A stretch of DNA of 64,000 nt from Trebonia sp963774945 (GCA_963774945.1 CAVZHA010000003.1:62001-126000), one strand, 5' to 3'. Counted from the stretch's first letter, positions 38,657-48,961 are shown. Notes: a model not told the origin generated them from the sequence alone. Translations and numbers: made by a program.

Positions 38657-40989
38657 GCAGGCCGACGCGGCCCCCCGGCCCTCCGTATCCCGATGAGCCG
38701 TACTCGGACGATCCCTATGCCGAGGATCCGTACCCGGCCGACCGGCAGCCGCCTCCTCCGCCGGCCGGGCAGCCCCGCTTTACGCCTCGCACGGGACCGC
38801 AGCAGCAGCCGTACCCGGGTCCCCCGCAGGGAGACCCGCGTCCCCCGCAGGGAGACCCGCGCCAGCATGGCGGCGGTCCGCCGACGGGACCGGAGTTCTC
38901 TCCTGCCCCGCCGCCCCCGCCCCCGCCCCCGCCGGGTGCCCGCGCCACGCAGCCGCAGGCGCCTTCTCGCGACGCCGCGGTCCAGCCGACGTTCACGCCG
39001 AGCGGCCCGAGCGCCCAGGGCGCCCCGGGCGGGCGGGGCGGGCGGCACGGCGGGCGGCCGCGCCCGAGCTTCACGCCCCGGGCGGGATACGCGCCGCCCG
39101 ACGGCAGGCGTCGCGACGCCGCCCCGCCGCCGACCGCGTTCTTCTCGCCCGCGCCGGCCGGGTACCAGCCGGTGCCGGTGCCGGAGGAGTACGGCTACGC
39201 GCCGGCCGCGGCCCCGCGTTTCACCCCGGTCGATCGCCGCGAGCAGTTTGACGACGGGGACAACCGGACCAGGATCCTCGAGCGCCCCATTAGCGAGGCG
39301 CCGTCAACCGGACCGCAGCGGACGGCCGACGACACGTCGCCGAACCTGGCCCGGTCGAGCAAGGCGATGGCGCTCGGCACGATCGCGTCCCGGGGAACCG
39401 GGTTCCTGCGCACGTTCGTGCTCTTGTTCGTCCTCGGCACGGCCGGGCTCTCGGACGCGTACAACAACTCCAACACGCTGCCGAACACCGTGTACTACCT
39501 CATGCTGGGCGGTATCTTCACCGCGGTCGTGGTCCCGCTGCTGGTCCGGGCGGCCAAGGAGGACCCGGACCGGGGCGAGGGGTACGCGGAGCGCATCTTC
39601 ACCCTCGGCGTGGTCTCGCTACTGATCGTGACCGTGGTCGCCACCCTGCTGTCGGCTCCGCTGGTCGATCTTTACGCAGGGGGCATCAGCGGACACGCCG
39701 GGAGCGCCCGGCTACGCCGAGTCCGTCGCCACGCACCACCTAGAGGTGCTCTTCGCCTACTTCTTCATCCCGCAGATCTTCTTCTACGGCATGGACTCGC
39801 TGCTTGGCGCGATCCTGAACACCAGGGGCCGGTTCGGCGCCAACATGTGGACGCCGGTCATCAACAACGTCGTGGTGATCATCGTCGGCGGGGTGTTCTA
39901 CCTCGTGGCCGGGAAGAACACCGACCCGCTGACCGTCTCCTCGGGTGCCGTCCACCTGCTCGCCATCGGCACCACGCTCGGCATCGTGATCCAGTCGATC
40001 TGCCTGTTCCCGGTGCTGCGCCGGGCCGGGTTCTGCATGCGGCTGCGCTGGGACCTGCGGCGCAGCGAGATCGGCGAGATCGGCCGGATGGCCGGCTGGA
40101 TGTTCGGCTACGTCGCCAGCCAGGCGCTCGGCAACCTGGTCGTGCAGCGGGCGGCGAACGCCGCCACGAACACGGCCCTGCACCACGGCGTCACGACTAC
40201 CGCCTATTACACGATCTACTCGAACGCCTGGCAGCTCTTCCAGCTCCCGTACGCGATCGTCGGGATCTCGGTCATCAGCGCGCTGCTGCCGCGGATGAGC
40301 GGGCACGCCAACGAGCGGCGGTACTCGCTCGTCCGCGACGACTTCTCCAAGGGCGTGCGGATCGCCTCGGTCATCGTGGTGCCCGCCGCCATCTTCCTCG
40401 CCGTGATGGGCGCGCCGCTGTGCGAGTTCCTGTTCGCGCACGGGCACACCGACACTGCGCAACGCGCGGGAGATCGGCGAGGTGTTCGGCGTCTTCTCGC
40501 TCGGCCTGGTGCCGTTCATGCTCACCCAGCTCCAGCTCCGGGTGTTCTACTCGTTCCGCCAGAACCGGACGCCGGCCGATCATCGGCATGGTGATGCTCA
40601 TCGTCGGCGTGATCGGCGCCGTGGTCGCGGTGACCGCGCTGCCCACTACCCAGACGGTGATCGGCCTCGCGTTCGCTTACGATCTGGTATCGCTGACCGG
40701 CGCGCTGATCGCCTGGCCGCTGCTGCTGCGCCGGGTGGGCAGCCTGGACGGCTGGCGGATCACCAGGTCGCTCGTCCGGATGCTGCTCGCCACGCTGCCG
40801 GGTCTCGTGTTCATCTTCGTGATCATCGCGGTCGTCGGGTCGTTCATGCACCAGGGCCCGCTGTACGGCTTCGTGATCACGGTGGTCGGCGGCGGCGGCG
40901 CGCTGCTGCTCTACGCGCTCTGCGCGCGGATACTCGGCATCGAGGAATTCCGCACGCTGATGCGGTCTGTCGGGGGCCGGTTCGGGTAG
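38653..40989 (+). CDS. murJ: Lipid II flippase MurJ with long Pro-rich N-terminus, three frameshifts
   Basis: About 778 codons; one extra base near each of 39706, 40463 and 40580 restores the frame. The first 230 residues are a Pro/Arg/Gly-rich cytoplasmic extension, usual in actinobacterial MurJ. The MOP-fold membrane part begins ALGTIASRGTGFLRTFVLLF and continues YFFIPQIFFYGMDSLLGAIL, with about 14 helices. MurJ flips lipid II to the outer face for PBPs. The next gene encodes a separate pseudokinase, a domain fused to MurJ in mycobacteria. Confidence 0.92.
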   Translation: MSRPTRPPGPPYPDEPYSDDPYAEDPYPADRQPPPPPAGQPRFTPRTGPQQQPYPGPPQGDPRPPQGDPRQHGGGPPTGPEFSPAPPPPPPPPPGARATQPQAPSRDAAVQPTFTPSGPSAQGAPGGRGGRHGGRPRPSFTPRAGYAPPDGRRRDAAPPPTAFFSPAPAGYQPVPVPEEYGYAPAAAPRFTPVDRREQFDDGDNRTRILERPISEAPSTGPQRTADDTSPNLARSSKAMALGTIASRGTGFLRTFVLLFVLGTAGLSDAYNNSNTLPNTVYYLMLGGIFTAVVVPLLVRAAKEDPDRGEGYAERIFTLGVVSLLIVTVVATLLSAPLVDLYAGGISGHAGSARLRRVRRHAPPRGALRLLLHPADLLLRHGLAAWRDPEHQGPVRRQHVDAGHQQRRGDHRRRGVLPRGREEHRPADRLLGCRPPARHRHHARHRDPVDLPVPGAAPGRVLHAAALGPAAQRDRRDRPDGRLDVRLRRQPGARQPGRAAGGERRHEHGPAPRRHDYRLLHDLLERLAALPAPVRDRRDLGHQRAAAADERARQRAAVLARPRRLLQGRADRLGHRGARRHLPRRDGRAAVRVPVRARAHRHCATRGRSARCSASSRSAWCRSCSPSSSSGCSTRSARTGRRPIIGMVMLIVGVIGAVVAVTALPTTQTVIGLAFAYDLVSLTGALIAWPLLLRRVGSLDGWRITRSLVRMLLATLPGLVFIFVIIAVVGSFMHQGPLYGFVITVVGGGGALLLYALCARILGIEEFRTLMRSVGGRFG

Positions 40990-41248
40990 ATGGCGGGAGG
41001 ATGACTTTTTGCGGAACAGACATCAGACACAGGCCAACTCAACAGAATACTTCGCGGGCGACCGTGAGATATTTGCAGGAGTCGCATATAACGGTAGGGG
41101 CGTCCCTCGTCTCCGGTCAGTCGCCGACGGCGGTGGGGTCTAACATGGGGAGGGCTCGCGGCGTCCGCGCCAATGCGAGCCACGCGGTGATCGTGGACAT
41201 TCAGGGGCTGGAAGGAGGCCGAGAGTCGGCCCCGCTCTTGGCTTAGGT

Positions 41249-42965
41249 ATGAGCACGTACACCTCTGAACCAGGTACCCGACTCGCCGGACGCTACCGGC
41301 TGGTGGACCAGGTCACCGCCGGGAACGGCTGGACCATGTGGAAGGCCATCGACGAGACGCTCGCACGTCCCGTGTCGGTGCTGACGTTCGCGTCCGGCTT
41401 CCCCCGAATTCCGCAGGTGGTGACCGCCGCCCGGGCCGCCAGCAGGCTCACCGACCCGAGGATGGCGCAGGTCTTCGACGTCGAGGACGGCGGCGGCCAG
41501 GCGTACGTGGTGCTCGAGTGGGTGAGCGGCGAGACGCTGACCGACATGCTCACCGACGGCCCGCTCGACCCGGGCCGGGCCTGCTCGCTCATCTCCGAGG
41601 CGGCCCGCGCGCTGGCCGGCGCGCACGCCGTCGGGCAGGCGCACCTGCGGCTGACCCCGGACGCGCTGTGCTGGACGCGGTCGAGCGGCATCAAGATCAC
41701 CGGCCTCGGCATCGACGCCGCGCTGGCGGGCGACGGGCTCACCGGCACCGACGGCTACGATCCGGCCATCGCCGACACGGTCGCACTGGCCGGGCTGCTC
41801 TACGCCGCGCTGACCGGTTACTGGCCGGGGGAACAGCCGGCCCGGCTGCCCGCCGCCCCCGTCTCCGACGGGGTGGTCTGCACCCCCCGCCAGGTCTCGG
41901 CCGACGTCTCCTCGGCCATCGACAGCGTGATCGTCCGGGCGCTGCTGCAGCGGACGACCCGGCAGGGACCGCCGATCCAGTCCCCGGCCGCGTTCGCGGA
42001 CGCCATCGCCGGCGTCGCGCCGCCCGTCCCGCTGCCCGAGCCCGCGCCCCCGGCGCCGGCCGGCTACACCGAGCGCGACTACCCGATCGCGGCGGCTACG
42101 GCGGCTACCCCGCCAACCCGAACGACCCCGACACCTGGCAGACCAGGGGCCAGCAGGGCGGTACTGCTCCGTACCCCGGGCAAGCGCGGGCAGTCCGCGC
42201 AGTACCCGCCCGCCGGGCGCGGGTACCAGGGCCCTTACCAGGGGAGCCCGCGCCGGGGAACGAGCCGGGCGCTGCTCTCGGTGGTCGTCGTGCTCGTGCT
42301 GGTGGCGGTCGCGGCCACCGTCTGGGCGGTCGGCTTCCGCAAGTCGGACAACAACAGCGCCAGCGGCGGGACCGGCGCCCGGGCGAAGTCCTCCGCCAGC
42401 TCGTCGCACCCCGCCGCGGCGGCCGGAACCGTGCTCAAGCCGGTCAACGACAGCACGTTCAACATCTACGGGAGCCCGGCCGGCAACACCGAGGACCCGA
42501 CACTGGCGATGCGACGCCATCGACGGCAGCACCACGACCGGCTGGGACACCTCCTACTACTTCGGCTCGCCGAAGTTCGGCGGCCTCAAGCCCGGCACCG
42601 GACTGCTGATCAACATGGGCCATCAGGTCAAGCTGAGCCAGGTCAAGCTGCTGTTCGGGCCGGGCGTCACCACGGCCGGGATCTACCTCGGCAACTCCGG
42701 GCCGTCCTCGGCGACGTCGAGCAGCGCGCTGTCGGAGTTCAAGCTGGTCTCGCCCCAGGCGTCCGGCGCCGGCAGCCAGACGTTCAACGTGAGCTCCGCC
42801 GACGCGAACGTCACCGGCCAGTATGTGCTGATCTGGCTGACCAGCCTGCCGAAGATGGTGAACCCGCCCGCCGCGGCGGTGGCCCAGGCCAAGGGGCAGC
42901 CGATCTACCAGGGCCTCATCTACGACGTCGTGATACGCGGGACCGCGGTCTCCGCGGCCGGCTAG
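41249..42965 (+). CDS. Membrane pseudokinase with extracytoplasmic beta domain (MurJ partner), three frameshifts
   Basis: About 571 codons; breaks near 42090, 42185 and 42510. The N-terminal kinase-like domain keeps GRYRLVDQVT and VVLEWVSGETLTDML. But the ATP-anchoring lysine of the VAVK motif is absent (reads PVSVLTF), HRD is replaced by HLRLTPDAL and DFG by GLG, so it is catalytically dead. A Pro/Gly-rich linker precedes a transmembrane helix (LLSVVVVLVLVAVAATVWAV), then a discoidin-like outer domain (DGSTTTGWDTSYYFGS). In mycobacteria the MurJ pseudokinase recruits the FHA protein FhaA; a similar scaffold role is inferred. Confidence 0.8.
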
Positions 42966-43000
42966 CGGCGGGCGGGAGCGGGCTGCCGTGGCCTCGGACG

Positions 43001-43702
43001 GTGGCACGGGCACATCCGGAGCCGCCCGCCTCGGGCCCGGCCGGAGCGGCCGGGTGGCGACCGAACGGGGCGTCCGACGCCGAACTGCTCCGGCTGCACC
43101 TGGCCGGGGACCAGCACGCCTTCGGCACGCTGTTCCTGCGTCACAAGGACCGGCTGTGGGCGGTCGCCCTGCGCATCGTCTGCGACCCGGACGACGCCGC
43201 CGACGCGCTCCAGGAGGCGATGATCTCGGCCTTCCGCCGGGCCGACAACTTCCGCGGCGATTCCGCCGTCACCACCTGGCTGCACCGGATCGTGGTCAAC
43301 GCCTCGCTTGACCTGCTTCGCCGGAAGGCGTCGCGGCGGTCCGTCAGCTGGTCGGGTGACCCCGACGAGCTGGCCGTGCCCGAGCCGAGAAACGACACCG
43401 TCGGCGGCGGCGCGCAGGCGAACCGGGCGGATGCGGTCGACACCCGGCTCGACGTGGACACGGCCCTGCGCGCGCTGCCGCCGCCCCAGCGGGCCGCGCT
43501 CGTGCTGGTCGACATGCTTGGCTACCCGGTGGCCGACGCCGCCGCGATCCTGGGCGTCTCCGAGGGCACGGTGAAGAGCCGGTGCGCCCGCGGGCGGGTA
43601 CGGCTGCTGCCCTATCTTTCGCATCTGCGTGCCAATTATCCGGCTAGTGGGAACCGTCCGGTCGCCGACGGCGTCTCATCTGAGCAGGGAGGAGGCGTAT
43701 GA
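43001..43702 (+). CDS. sigM: ECF sigma factor SigM
   Basis: 233 residues from the GTG at 43001, which needs no frameshift; GTG at 42988 has the better ribosome binding site but would need one near 43050. Region 2 reads LRIVCDPDDAADALQEAMIS and GDSAVTTWLHRIVVNASLDL; region 4 reads LPPPQRAALVLVDMLGYPVA and ILGVSEGTVKSRCARGRVRL. In actinobacteria this locus (sigM, anti-sigma, trxB, trxA) responds to redox or envelope stress. The stop overlaps the anti-sigma start (ATGA). Confidence 0.9.
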   Translation: MARAHPEPPASGPAGAAGWRPNGASDAELLRLHLAGDQHAFGTLFLRHKDRLWAVALRIVCDPDDAADALQEAMISAFRRADNFRGDSAVTTWLHRIVVNASLDLLRRKASRRSVSWSGDPDELAVPEPRNDTVGGGAQANRADAVDTRLDVDTALRALPPPQRAALVLVDMLGYPVADAAAILGVSEGTVKSRCARGRVRLLPYLSHLRANYPASGNRPVADGVSSEQGGGV

Positions 43703-44765
43703 GCGGGCAGTGGCCACCGGAATGGGAAGATCCGGACGACGGGCACCTGGACGACGGGCTTCCTGACCAGCGGCACTCCGACGCCGGGCACTCGGAGCTT
43801 GAGCTGGCCGCGGTGACCTCGTTCCTCGCCTCGGTGCACAGCCCCGCCCTGCCGGCCTCCTTCGAGGCGCGGATCAACGCCGCCATCGCGGCCGAGGCGG
43901 CCGCGCGAGCGATGGCCGAGCCGCAGACCGCCGCTGACTCCGTCGGCCCGCTGGCGGCCGCCGCCGGAGCCGGTGACGCGAAGGACACGGACCGTTCGGA
44001 CAATCCTGAAGGACTTTCCCCTGCCGCGACGGCGGGCGCCCGGTCGACCTCGGCCAGCCGCAGACCCCGACGCGGCTCACGGGCGTCCAGGAGCGCGGCC
44101 GCGGCATCCAGGCCCGGCGGCTCGGGACCGGGCACCGGGCGTCGGCGGCTGCGGATGCCGTCCATGCAGGCAGCGAGCTGGACGCTGGTCTGCGTCCTGG
44201 TCCTCGCCGGCTTCGGGTTCCTGGTCAGCCGCGGCTTCGGCAGTTCGGCCTCATCCTCCTATGAGGGGGCCAGCTCGGCGTCAAGCTCGTCGGCGTCCGC
44301 CGCGGCCGGGCGGCGAGCCGCAGCCCGCCTCGGGAGCGGGGCCGAAATCGCCTGAGCATGACTTCGCCGGGCCGCCGGCCAGGCCCGAACGGGTACCTGG
44401 TCCACGCAACCGGCACCGCCTATAAGCAGTCAACGCTGGCCAGCCAGGTGCGGGGTCAGTTGGCCAGCTTCGGCAGCGGTAGTGCCACGACGCCCGCCAG
44501 CTCGGCCAGCGCGTCCGCCCCGACCGTCGCCGCCGGCGCGTCCGCCGCGAGCTCATCCGTCACCGGTGGCTCCGTGCCGTCGGTCACGCTCTCCGGCTGC
44601 GTGACGGCCGTCACCGGCGGCCACGCGCCGAGCCTGGTGGACAAGGCCAGCTACGACGGAATCCCGGCTTACATCATCGCGGTGCCGACGGAGGTGTGGG
44701 TGGTGGGACGCGGTTGCACGGCGACCGACCCGCAGCTAATCACGCGGGTGCCGCTCGAGGGCTAG
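43699..44765 (+). CDS. Anti-sigma factor for SigM, two frameshifts
   Basis: About 355 codons with one extra base near 44305 and one near 44390. The cytoplasmic part starts MSGQWPPEWEDPDDGHLDDG and includes a helical region (ELELAAVTSFLASVHSPALP). A transmembrane helix follows (ASWTLVCVLVLAGFGFLVSR). The outer part is Ser/Ala-rich and ends with GYLVHATGTAYKQSTLASQV and two cysteines (LSGCVTAV, GRGCTATD) that could form a disulfide. Position and layout match the RsmA-type regulator encoded with sigM. Confidence 0.75.
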
Positions 44766-44767
44766 CC

Positions 44768-44794
44768 GGGAATCTCCGCGCCCTAGTATCGGTT
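44768..44794 (+). promoter_or_regulatory. SigR-type promoter of trxB
   Basis: GGGAAT (44768-44773), an 18-bp spacer and GTT (44792-44794) match the GGAAT-N18-GTT pattern of thiol-stress SigR/SigH promoters, known in front of trxB in Streptomyces. The trxB start is 36 bp downstream. Confidence 0.65.
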
Positions 44795-44829
44795 GAGGCG
44801 TAGGCAAGTCTTGGAGAAAGGCGCATGCA

Positions 44830-45804
44830 GTGAGCGACGTACGTGACGTCATCATCATCGGTTCCGGACCCGCTGGATACACGGCCGCGATCTACGCGGC
44901 CAGGGCCAAGCTTTCGCCACTGGTGTTCGAGGGGTCGGTGACTGCGGGCGGCGCACTCATGCAGACGACCGATGTGGAGAACTTCCCCGGCTTCCCCGAC
45001 GGGGTCATGGGCCCGGACCTGATGGACCACCTGCGCAAGCAGGCGGAGCGGTTCGGGGCCGAGTTGCTGGCCGATGACGTGATCGAGGTCGACCTCACCG
45101 TCTCGCCCAAGGTGGTGAAGACCGAATCGGAGACGTACCTGGCCAAGGCCGTGATCATCGCGACCGGGTCCAAGTACAAGGAGCTCTCCGTTCCGGGCGA
45201 GAAGGAGCTGTCCGGGCACGGCGTCTCCTGGTGCGCGACCTGCGACGGGTTCTTCTTCCGTGAGCAGGACATCGCGGTGATCGGCGGCGGCGACTCGGCC
45301 GTCGAGGAGGCGCTGTTCCTCACCCGGTTCGGCAAGACGGTGACGATCGTGCACCGGCGCGACAAGCTCCGCGCCTCCAAGATCATGGCCGAGCGGGCGG
45401 CCGCCAACCCCAAGATCAAGTTCCAGTGGGACAGCGAGCCGATCGAGATGGTCGGCGACGGCAAGCTGTGCGGCCTGAAGGTCAGGAACACCAAGAGCGG
45501 CGAAGAGACCGTGCTCCCGGTGGGCGGCGCGTTCATCGCGATCGGCCACTCGCCCCGCAGCGAGCTGTTCGTCGGCCAGCTCCCGATCACCCACGAGGGC
45601 TACCTCGAGGTCAGGGGCCGGTCCACCAGGACCGCGATCGAGGGCGTCTTCGCCTGCGGCGACGTGGTGGACCACGTGTACCGGCAGGCGATCACCGCGG
45701 CCGGCAGCGGCTGCTCCGCGGCCATCGACGCGGAGCGCTGGCTGGCCGAGCACGAGGACGCGACCGCGACCGCGAGCGCAACCGCAGCATCCGTCAGCTT
45801 ATAG
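44830..45804 (+). CDS. trxB: Thioredoxin reductase
   Basis: 324 residues, intact. FAD-binding GSGPAGYTAAIYAARAKLSP, redox-active cysteines in SWCATCDGFF, NADPH-binding IGGGDSAVEEALFL, and a C-terminal FAD contact GVFACGDVVDHVYRQAITAA. It transfers electrons from NADPH to thioredoxin. The GTG at 44830 follows GGAGAAAGG. Upstream is a SigR-type promoter, and trxA follows within 33 bp. Confidence 0.97.
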   Translation: MSDVRDVIIIGSGPAGYTAAIYAARAKLSPLVFEGSVTAGGALMQTTDVENFPGFPDGVMGPDLMDHLRKQAERFGAELLADDVIEVDLTVSPKVVKTESETYLAKAVIIATGSKYKELSVPGEKELSGHGVSWCATCDGFFFREQDIAVIGGGDSAVEEALFLTRFGKTVTIVHRRDKLRASKIMAERAAANPKIKFQWDSEPIEMVGDGKLCGLKVRNTKSGEETVLPVGGAFIAIGHSPRSELFVGQLPITHEGYLEVRGRSTRTAIEGVFACGDVVDHVYRQAITAAGSGCSAAIDAERWLAEHEDATATASATAASVSL

Positions 45805-45837
45805 AACACAGGGTTCAACAGAAAAGGTGTGATCACA

Positions 45838-46161
45838 ATGGGTACCACCAGGGCCGTCACCGACGAGACCTTCGAGGCGGAGGTTCTCAAGAACAGCAAG
45901 CCGGTCATTGTCGACTACTGGGCCGAGTGGTGCGGCCCGTGCCGGATGATCGCGCCGGTGCTCGAGGAGATCGCCAGCGAGCACGCCGACAAGATCGACG
46001 TGGTCAAGCTGAATGTCGACGATAACCCGGGCGTGGCGCAGAAGTACCAGATCCTGGCGATCCCGACGCTGAACGTGTTTCTGAACGGCGAGGTCGTGAA
46101 GTCGATCAAGGGCGCCAAGCCGAAGTCTGCTTTGCTGAAGGACCTGGCTGAATTCATCTAA
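45838..46161 (+). CDS. trxA: Thioredoxin
   Basis: 107 residues from the ATG at 45838, 10 nt after AAAAGG; a GTG at 45829 touches that site. The active site is WAEWCGPCRMIAPVLEE, and the cis-proline loop reads ILAIPTLNVF. It reduces protein disulfides and is the electron acceptor of TrxB encoded just upstream. A very long hairpin follows. Confidence 0.97.
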   Translation: MGTTRAVTDETFEAEVLKNSKPVIVDYWAEWCGPCRMIAPVLEEIASEHADKIDVVKLNVDDNPGVAQKYQILAIPTLNVFLNGEVVKSIKGAKPKSALLKDLAEFI

Positions 46162-46178
46162 GCCTGGTTAGAGCTGTC

Positions 46179-46272
46179 GCGGGGTCCGCGGTGGTGCTTC
46201 CCGCGCGTTCGGCCGCCGATTAAACCCGATCGGTGGCCGAACGCGCGGTGGCGCACCACTCGCGGGCCCCGC
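46179..46272. terminator. Very long imperfect hairpin between trxA and the convergent gene
   Basis: Arms 46179-46220 and 46229-46272 are nearly complementary over about 42 bp with a few mismatches and small bulges; the loop is TAAACCCG. The right arm is followed by TTCTCTATTCC. It lies between convergent genes, so a bidirectional terminator is the simple reading, though the stem is much longer than usual. Confidence 0.65.
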
Positions 46273-46331
46273 TTCTCTATTCCGTGGGTAAGGCAGGCGG
46301 TTGGGGGCCGGGGTGGGCGGCCCCGTGCGGG

Positions 46332-47108
46332 TTACTGGGTGGATGTGACTACGCAGCGCTGGAACTCAGTGAGGTCTCGGTTGCCCTCGATGGTGATGGG
46401 TGAGGGCTCACCTGGGGTGGTCCGGTTCCACGTCCAGCGCAGGAGGGCGGGTGGGGTTCCGGTGATTGTGGTGTCGGCGTTGGTGAGGGTGGGTGCTGTC
46501 ATGCCTGGGCCGCCGCTCACGGTGAAGGTGGCGGGGGCGGTTTCGACTAGCCATTGCACGCCGTCGGTCTTGATGGTGTAGGAGCGGCCGGGGGACTCGG
46601 TTAGGGTCTTGGCGTGGTCCTCGGGCCATTTTGTCACGTCGTAGGCAACGAAGATCTTCAGGAGTTCGTCGATGCCGTCGGTGGCTAGGTCGTCGGGGAT
46701 GGGGGCGACCGGGGTGTCGGCGGCGAGTTCGGCGTCGATGCGGTGGATGACCGTCTCCTGGGCCATGCGGCGGATCCAGAAGCCGACCGTCTGGTCGGGG
46801 TCGTACCAGGTCTGGGAGAAGTCCTCGGGATCGCGGCGGTTGAACTCTTCCATGAGCTCAGCGTAGGCACGGTCGAGGAGGGCTACCGGCTCCTCGTCGT
46901 TGAGGCCGGGCGGGGGCCACGGTGCGGGCTCGGCGCCGTCGCGCATGATCGCGGCCTTGTGCAGGTAGACCTTGCCGACGTGCTGGAGCAGGTCGGCGAC
47001 GGTCCACTCGGGACAGGTGGGCACCTGACGGTCCAGGTCTCCGGGGGCCACCGCCCGGATCCGCTCGTAGTCTGCCGCCAGACACTCAAGAAAGCGCACG
47101 TTCTCCAT
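46332..47108 (-). CDS. Maleylpyruvate isomerase family mycothiol-dependent enzyme
   Basis: 258 residues from the ATG at 47108 (MENVRFLECLAADYERI). The N-terminal DinB-like bundle has the family hallmarks VPTCPEWTVADLLQHVGKV and MAQETVIHRIDAELAA, whose His and Glu residues build the metal site. The C-terminal half is the SCP2-like domain of MDMPI proteins. Known members use mycothiol as cofactor; the specific substrate is unknown. It is convergent with trxA. Confidence 0.85.
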   Translation of the reverse strand: MENVRFLECLAADYERIRAVAPGDLDRQVPTCPEWTVADLLQHVGKVYLHKAAIMRDGAEPAPWPPPGLNDEEPVALLDRAYAELMEEFNRRDPEDFSQTWYDPDQTVGFWIRRMAQETVIHRIDAELAADTPVAPIPDDLATDGIDELLKIFVAYDVTKWPEDHAKTLTESPGRSYTIKTDGVQWLVETAPATFTVSGGPGMTAPTLTNADTTITGTPPALLRWTWNRTTPGEPSPITIEGNRDLTEFQRCVVTSTQ

Positions 47109-47153
47109 ACCCAAACCCAACCATAACCGGCGGTCGGGCGTCCGGCTGACCCG

Positions 47154-47795
47154 TCAGATCCGGCTGCTCACGGCGGCCGGGCTCGGGCGGAGCAGGACGC
47201 GCTCGGGGGACATCGAGCCGAGCAGTCGCTCCAGGGCCACCTCGACGTCCTCGCGCCATGTCAGCGCGGTCCGCAGTTCCATTCGCAGCCGCGGGTTGCG
47301 GTGGTGCGGGCGGACGGTCTTGAAGCCGACCGCGAGCAGATAGTCGACCGGGAGCACGCAGGCCGGAGCGGTCCACTGCTTGTCGCCGAACGCCTCGATC
47401 GCGCGCACGCCGCGCCGGGTGAGATCCTTGGCCATGCCCTGGATGAGCATCCGGCCCAGGCCCCCGCCGGAAAATTCGCTCATCACCCGGGCCGTCATCA
47501 GCAGGACCGCGTCCGCGCTGACCGGGCTGGTCGGAAAGGCGACCGACCGGGGCACGTACTGCGGCGGCGCGAAAAGCACATAGGCCGCCGGCACTCCGTC
47601 GACGTAGAGGATTTTCCCGCAACTGCCCCATTCGAGCAGGACCGAGGAGATCCAGGACTCCTTTTCCAGTGCTGGGTCATTGGCCTCGGCCCGGGACTTG
47701 CTCACCGGATCGAGTTCCCAGAAGACGCAGGAACGGCAGCTCAGCGGAAGATCGCCGAGATTATCCAGGGTGATGTTGACAAGTCGGCGCGACAT
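47154..47795 (-). CDS. GNAT family N-acetyltransferase
   Basis: 213 residues from the ATG at 47795 (MSRRLVNITLDNLGDLPLSC), which follows GGGGAA; an in-frame start at 47816 adds 7 residues. The acetyl-CoA loop is GGGLGRMLIQGMAKDLTRRG, with preceding strand VLLMTARVMSEF. Members of this family are often encoded near parA/parB in actinobacteria. Acceptor unknown. Confidence 0.85.
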   Translation of the reverse strand: MSRRLVNITLDNLGDLPLSCRSCVFWELDPVSKSRAEANDPALEKESWISSVLLEWGSCGKILYVDGVPAAYVLFAPPQYVPRSVAFPTSPVSADAVLLMTARVMSEFSGGGLGRMLIQGMAKDLTRRGVRAIEAFGDKQWTAPACVLPVDYLLAVGFKTVRPHHRNPRLRMELRTALTWREDVEVALERLLGSMSPERVLLRPSPAAVSSRI

Positions 47796-47913
47796 CCCGT
47801 TCTGTTCCCCGATCACAGGTCAGCGTGAACTAGCCACTATTTTGGCATGGTACCCCGCTCACGGCAGGGAATGCTGTGACGACTGATCTTTAGTTATGCA
47901 CTTGGAGGACCGG

Positions 47914-48961
47914 ATGACCGGCCAGGCAGCACGGAAGAGTTTTGGCAGCGACAACCACGCGGGCACCCACCCGGACGTCATGCGCGCCATCGTCGAGGCC
48001 AACGCCGGCGACGCGACTGCCTACGGCGCCGACCCGTGGACGCGAGCGGGCCGTCGGCGAGCTCAGACGGCTCTCCGGCGCCGAGGGCGAGGCCTATCTG
48101 GTCCTCAACGGCAGCGGGGCGAACGTCATCGGCCTCGGCCTCCTGCTCGGCCGGCACGAGGCCGTCATCTGCGCCGAGACCGCGCACATCAACACCGACG
48201 AGTGCGGCGCGGCCGAGCGGATCCTCGGCACCAAGCTGCTGACCGTCCCCTCGGCCGACGGCAAGATCACGCCCGAGCTGATCGCCGGCCGGCTGGCCGG
48301 GCGCGGCGACGAGCACTTCGCCCAGCCGGGCGTGGTCGCCGTCACCCAGTCCACCGAGTTGGGCACCTGCTACTCGCTGGCGGAGCTCCGCGCGATCAAG
48401 GAGTTCTGCGCGGCCAACCAGTTGCGCGTCTACCTGGACGGCGCGCGGCTGGCCAACGCCGCGGCGTTCCTCGGCTGCTCCGTCGCCGAGATCGCCTCCT
48501 GCGCGGACGTGCTCAGCTTCGGCGCCACCAAGAACGGCGCCATGGGGGTCGAGGCCGTCATCGTCATGCACGCGGCCGACGGCGCCAACGCGCGGTACCT
48601 TCGCAAGCAGCACATGCAGCTCTCGTCCAAGATGCGCTTCCTCGGGGCGCAGTTCAACGCGCTGCTGGCCGACGACCTCTGGCTGCGGAACGCCGCGCAC
48701 GCCAACGCCATGGCCGCCCGGCTCGCGGACGGCCTCGCCGCTATCCCCGAGGTGGAGGTGGTCTACCCGGTCCAGGCCGACGCCGTCTTCGCCCGCCTCG
48801 ACCCCCGGCACGTCGCCGCGCTGCAGCGGGACTGGATGTTCCACGTCTGGGATGAGTCGACTTCCACCGTCCGCTGGATGACCGCCTTCGACACCGAGGA
48901 GAGCGACGTCGACGAGTTCCTGGCCGCCATCGCGACCGTGACCGGAGCCGTCTCGGTCTAG
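47914..48961 (+). CDS. Low-specificity L-threonine aldolase, one frameshift
   Basis: 348 residues after removing one base near 48048, which joins TAYGADPW to RERAVGELRRLSGAEGEAYL. The PLP fold shows FGSDNHAGTHPDVMRAI, NGSGANVIGLGLLLGRHEAV, HINTDECGA, and the PLP lysine in LSFGATKNGAMGVEAVI. It cleaves threonine or allo-threonine to glycine and acetaldehyde. The ATG at 47914 follows TTGGAGGA; a start at 47896 is less likely. Confidence 0.9.
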
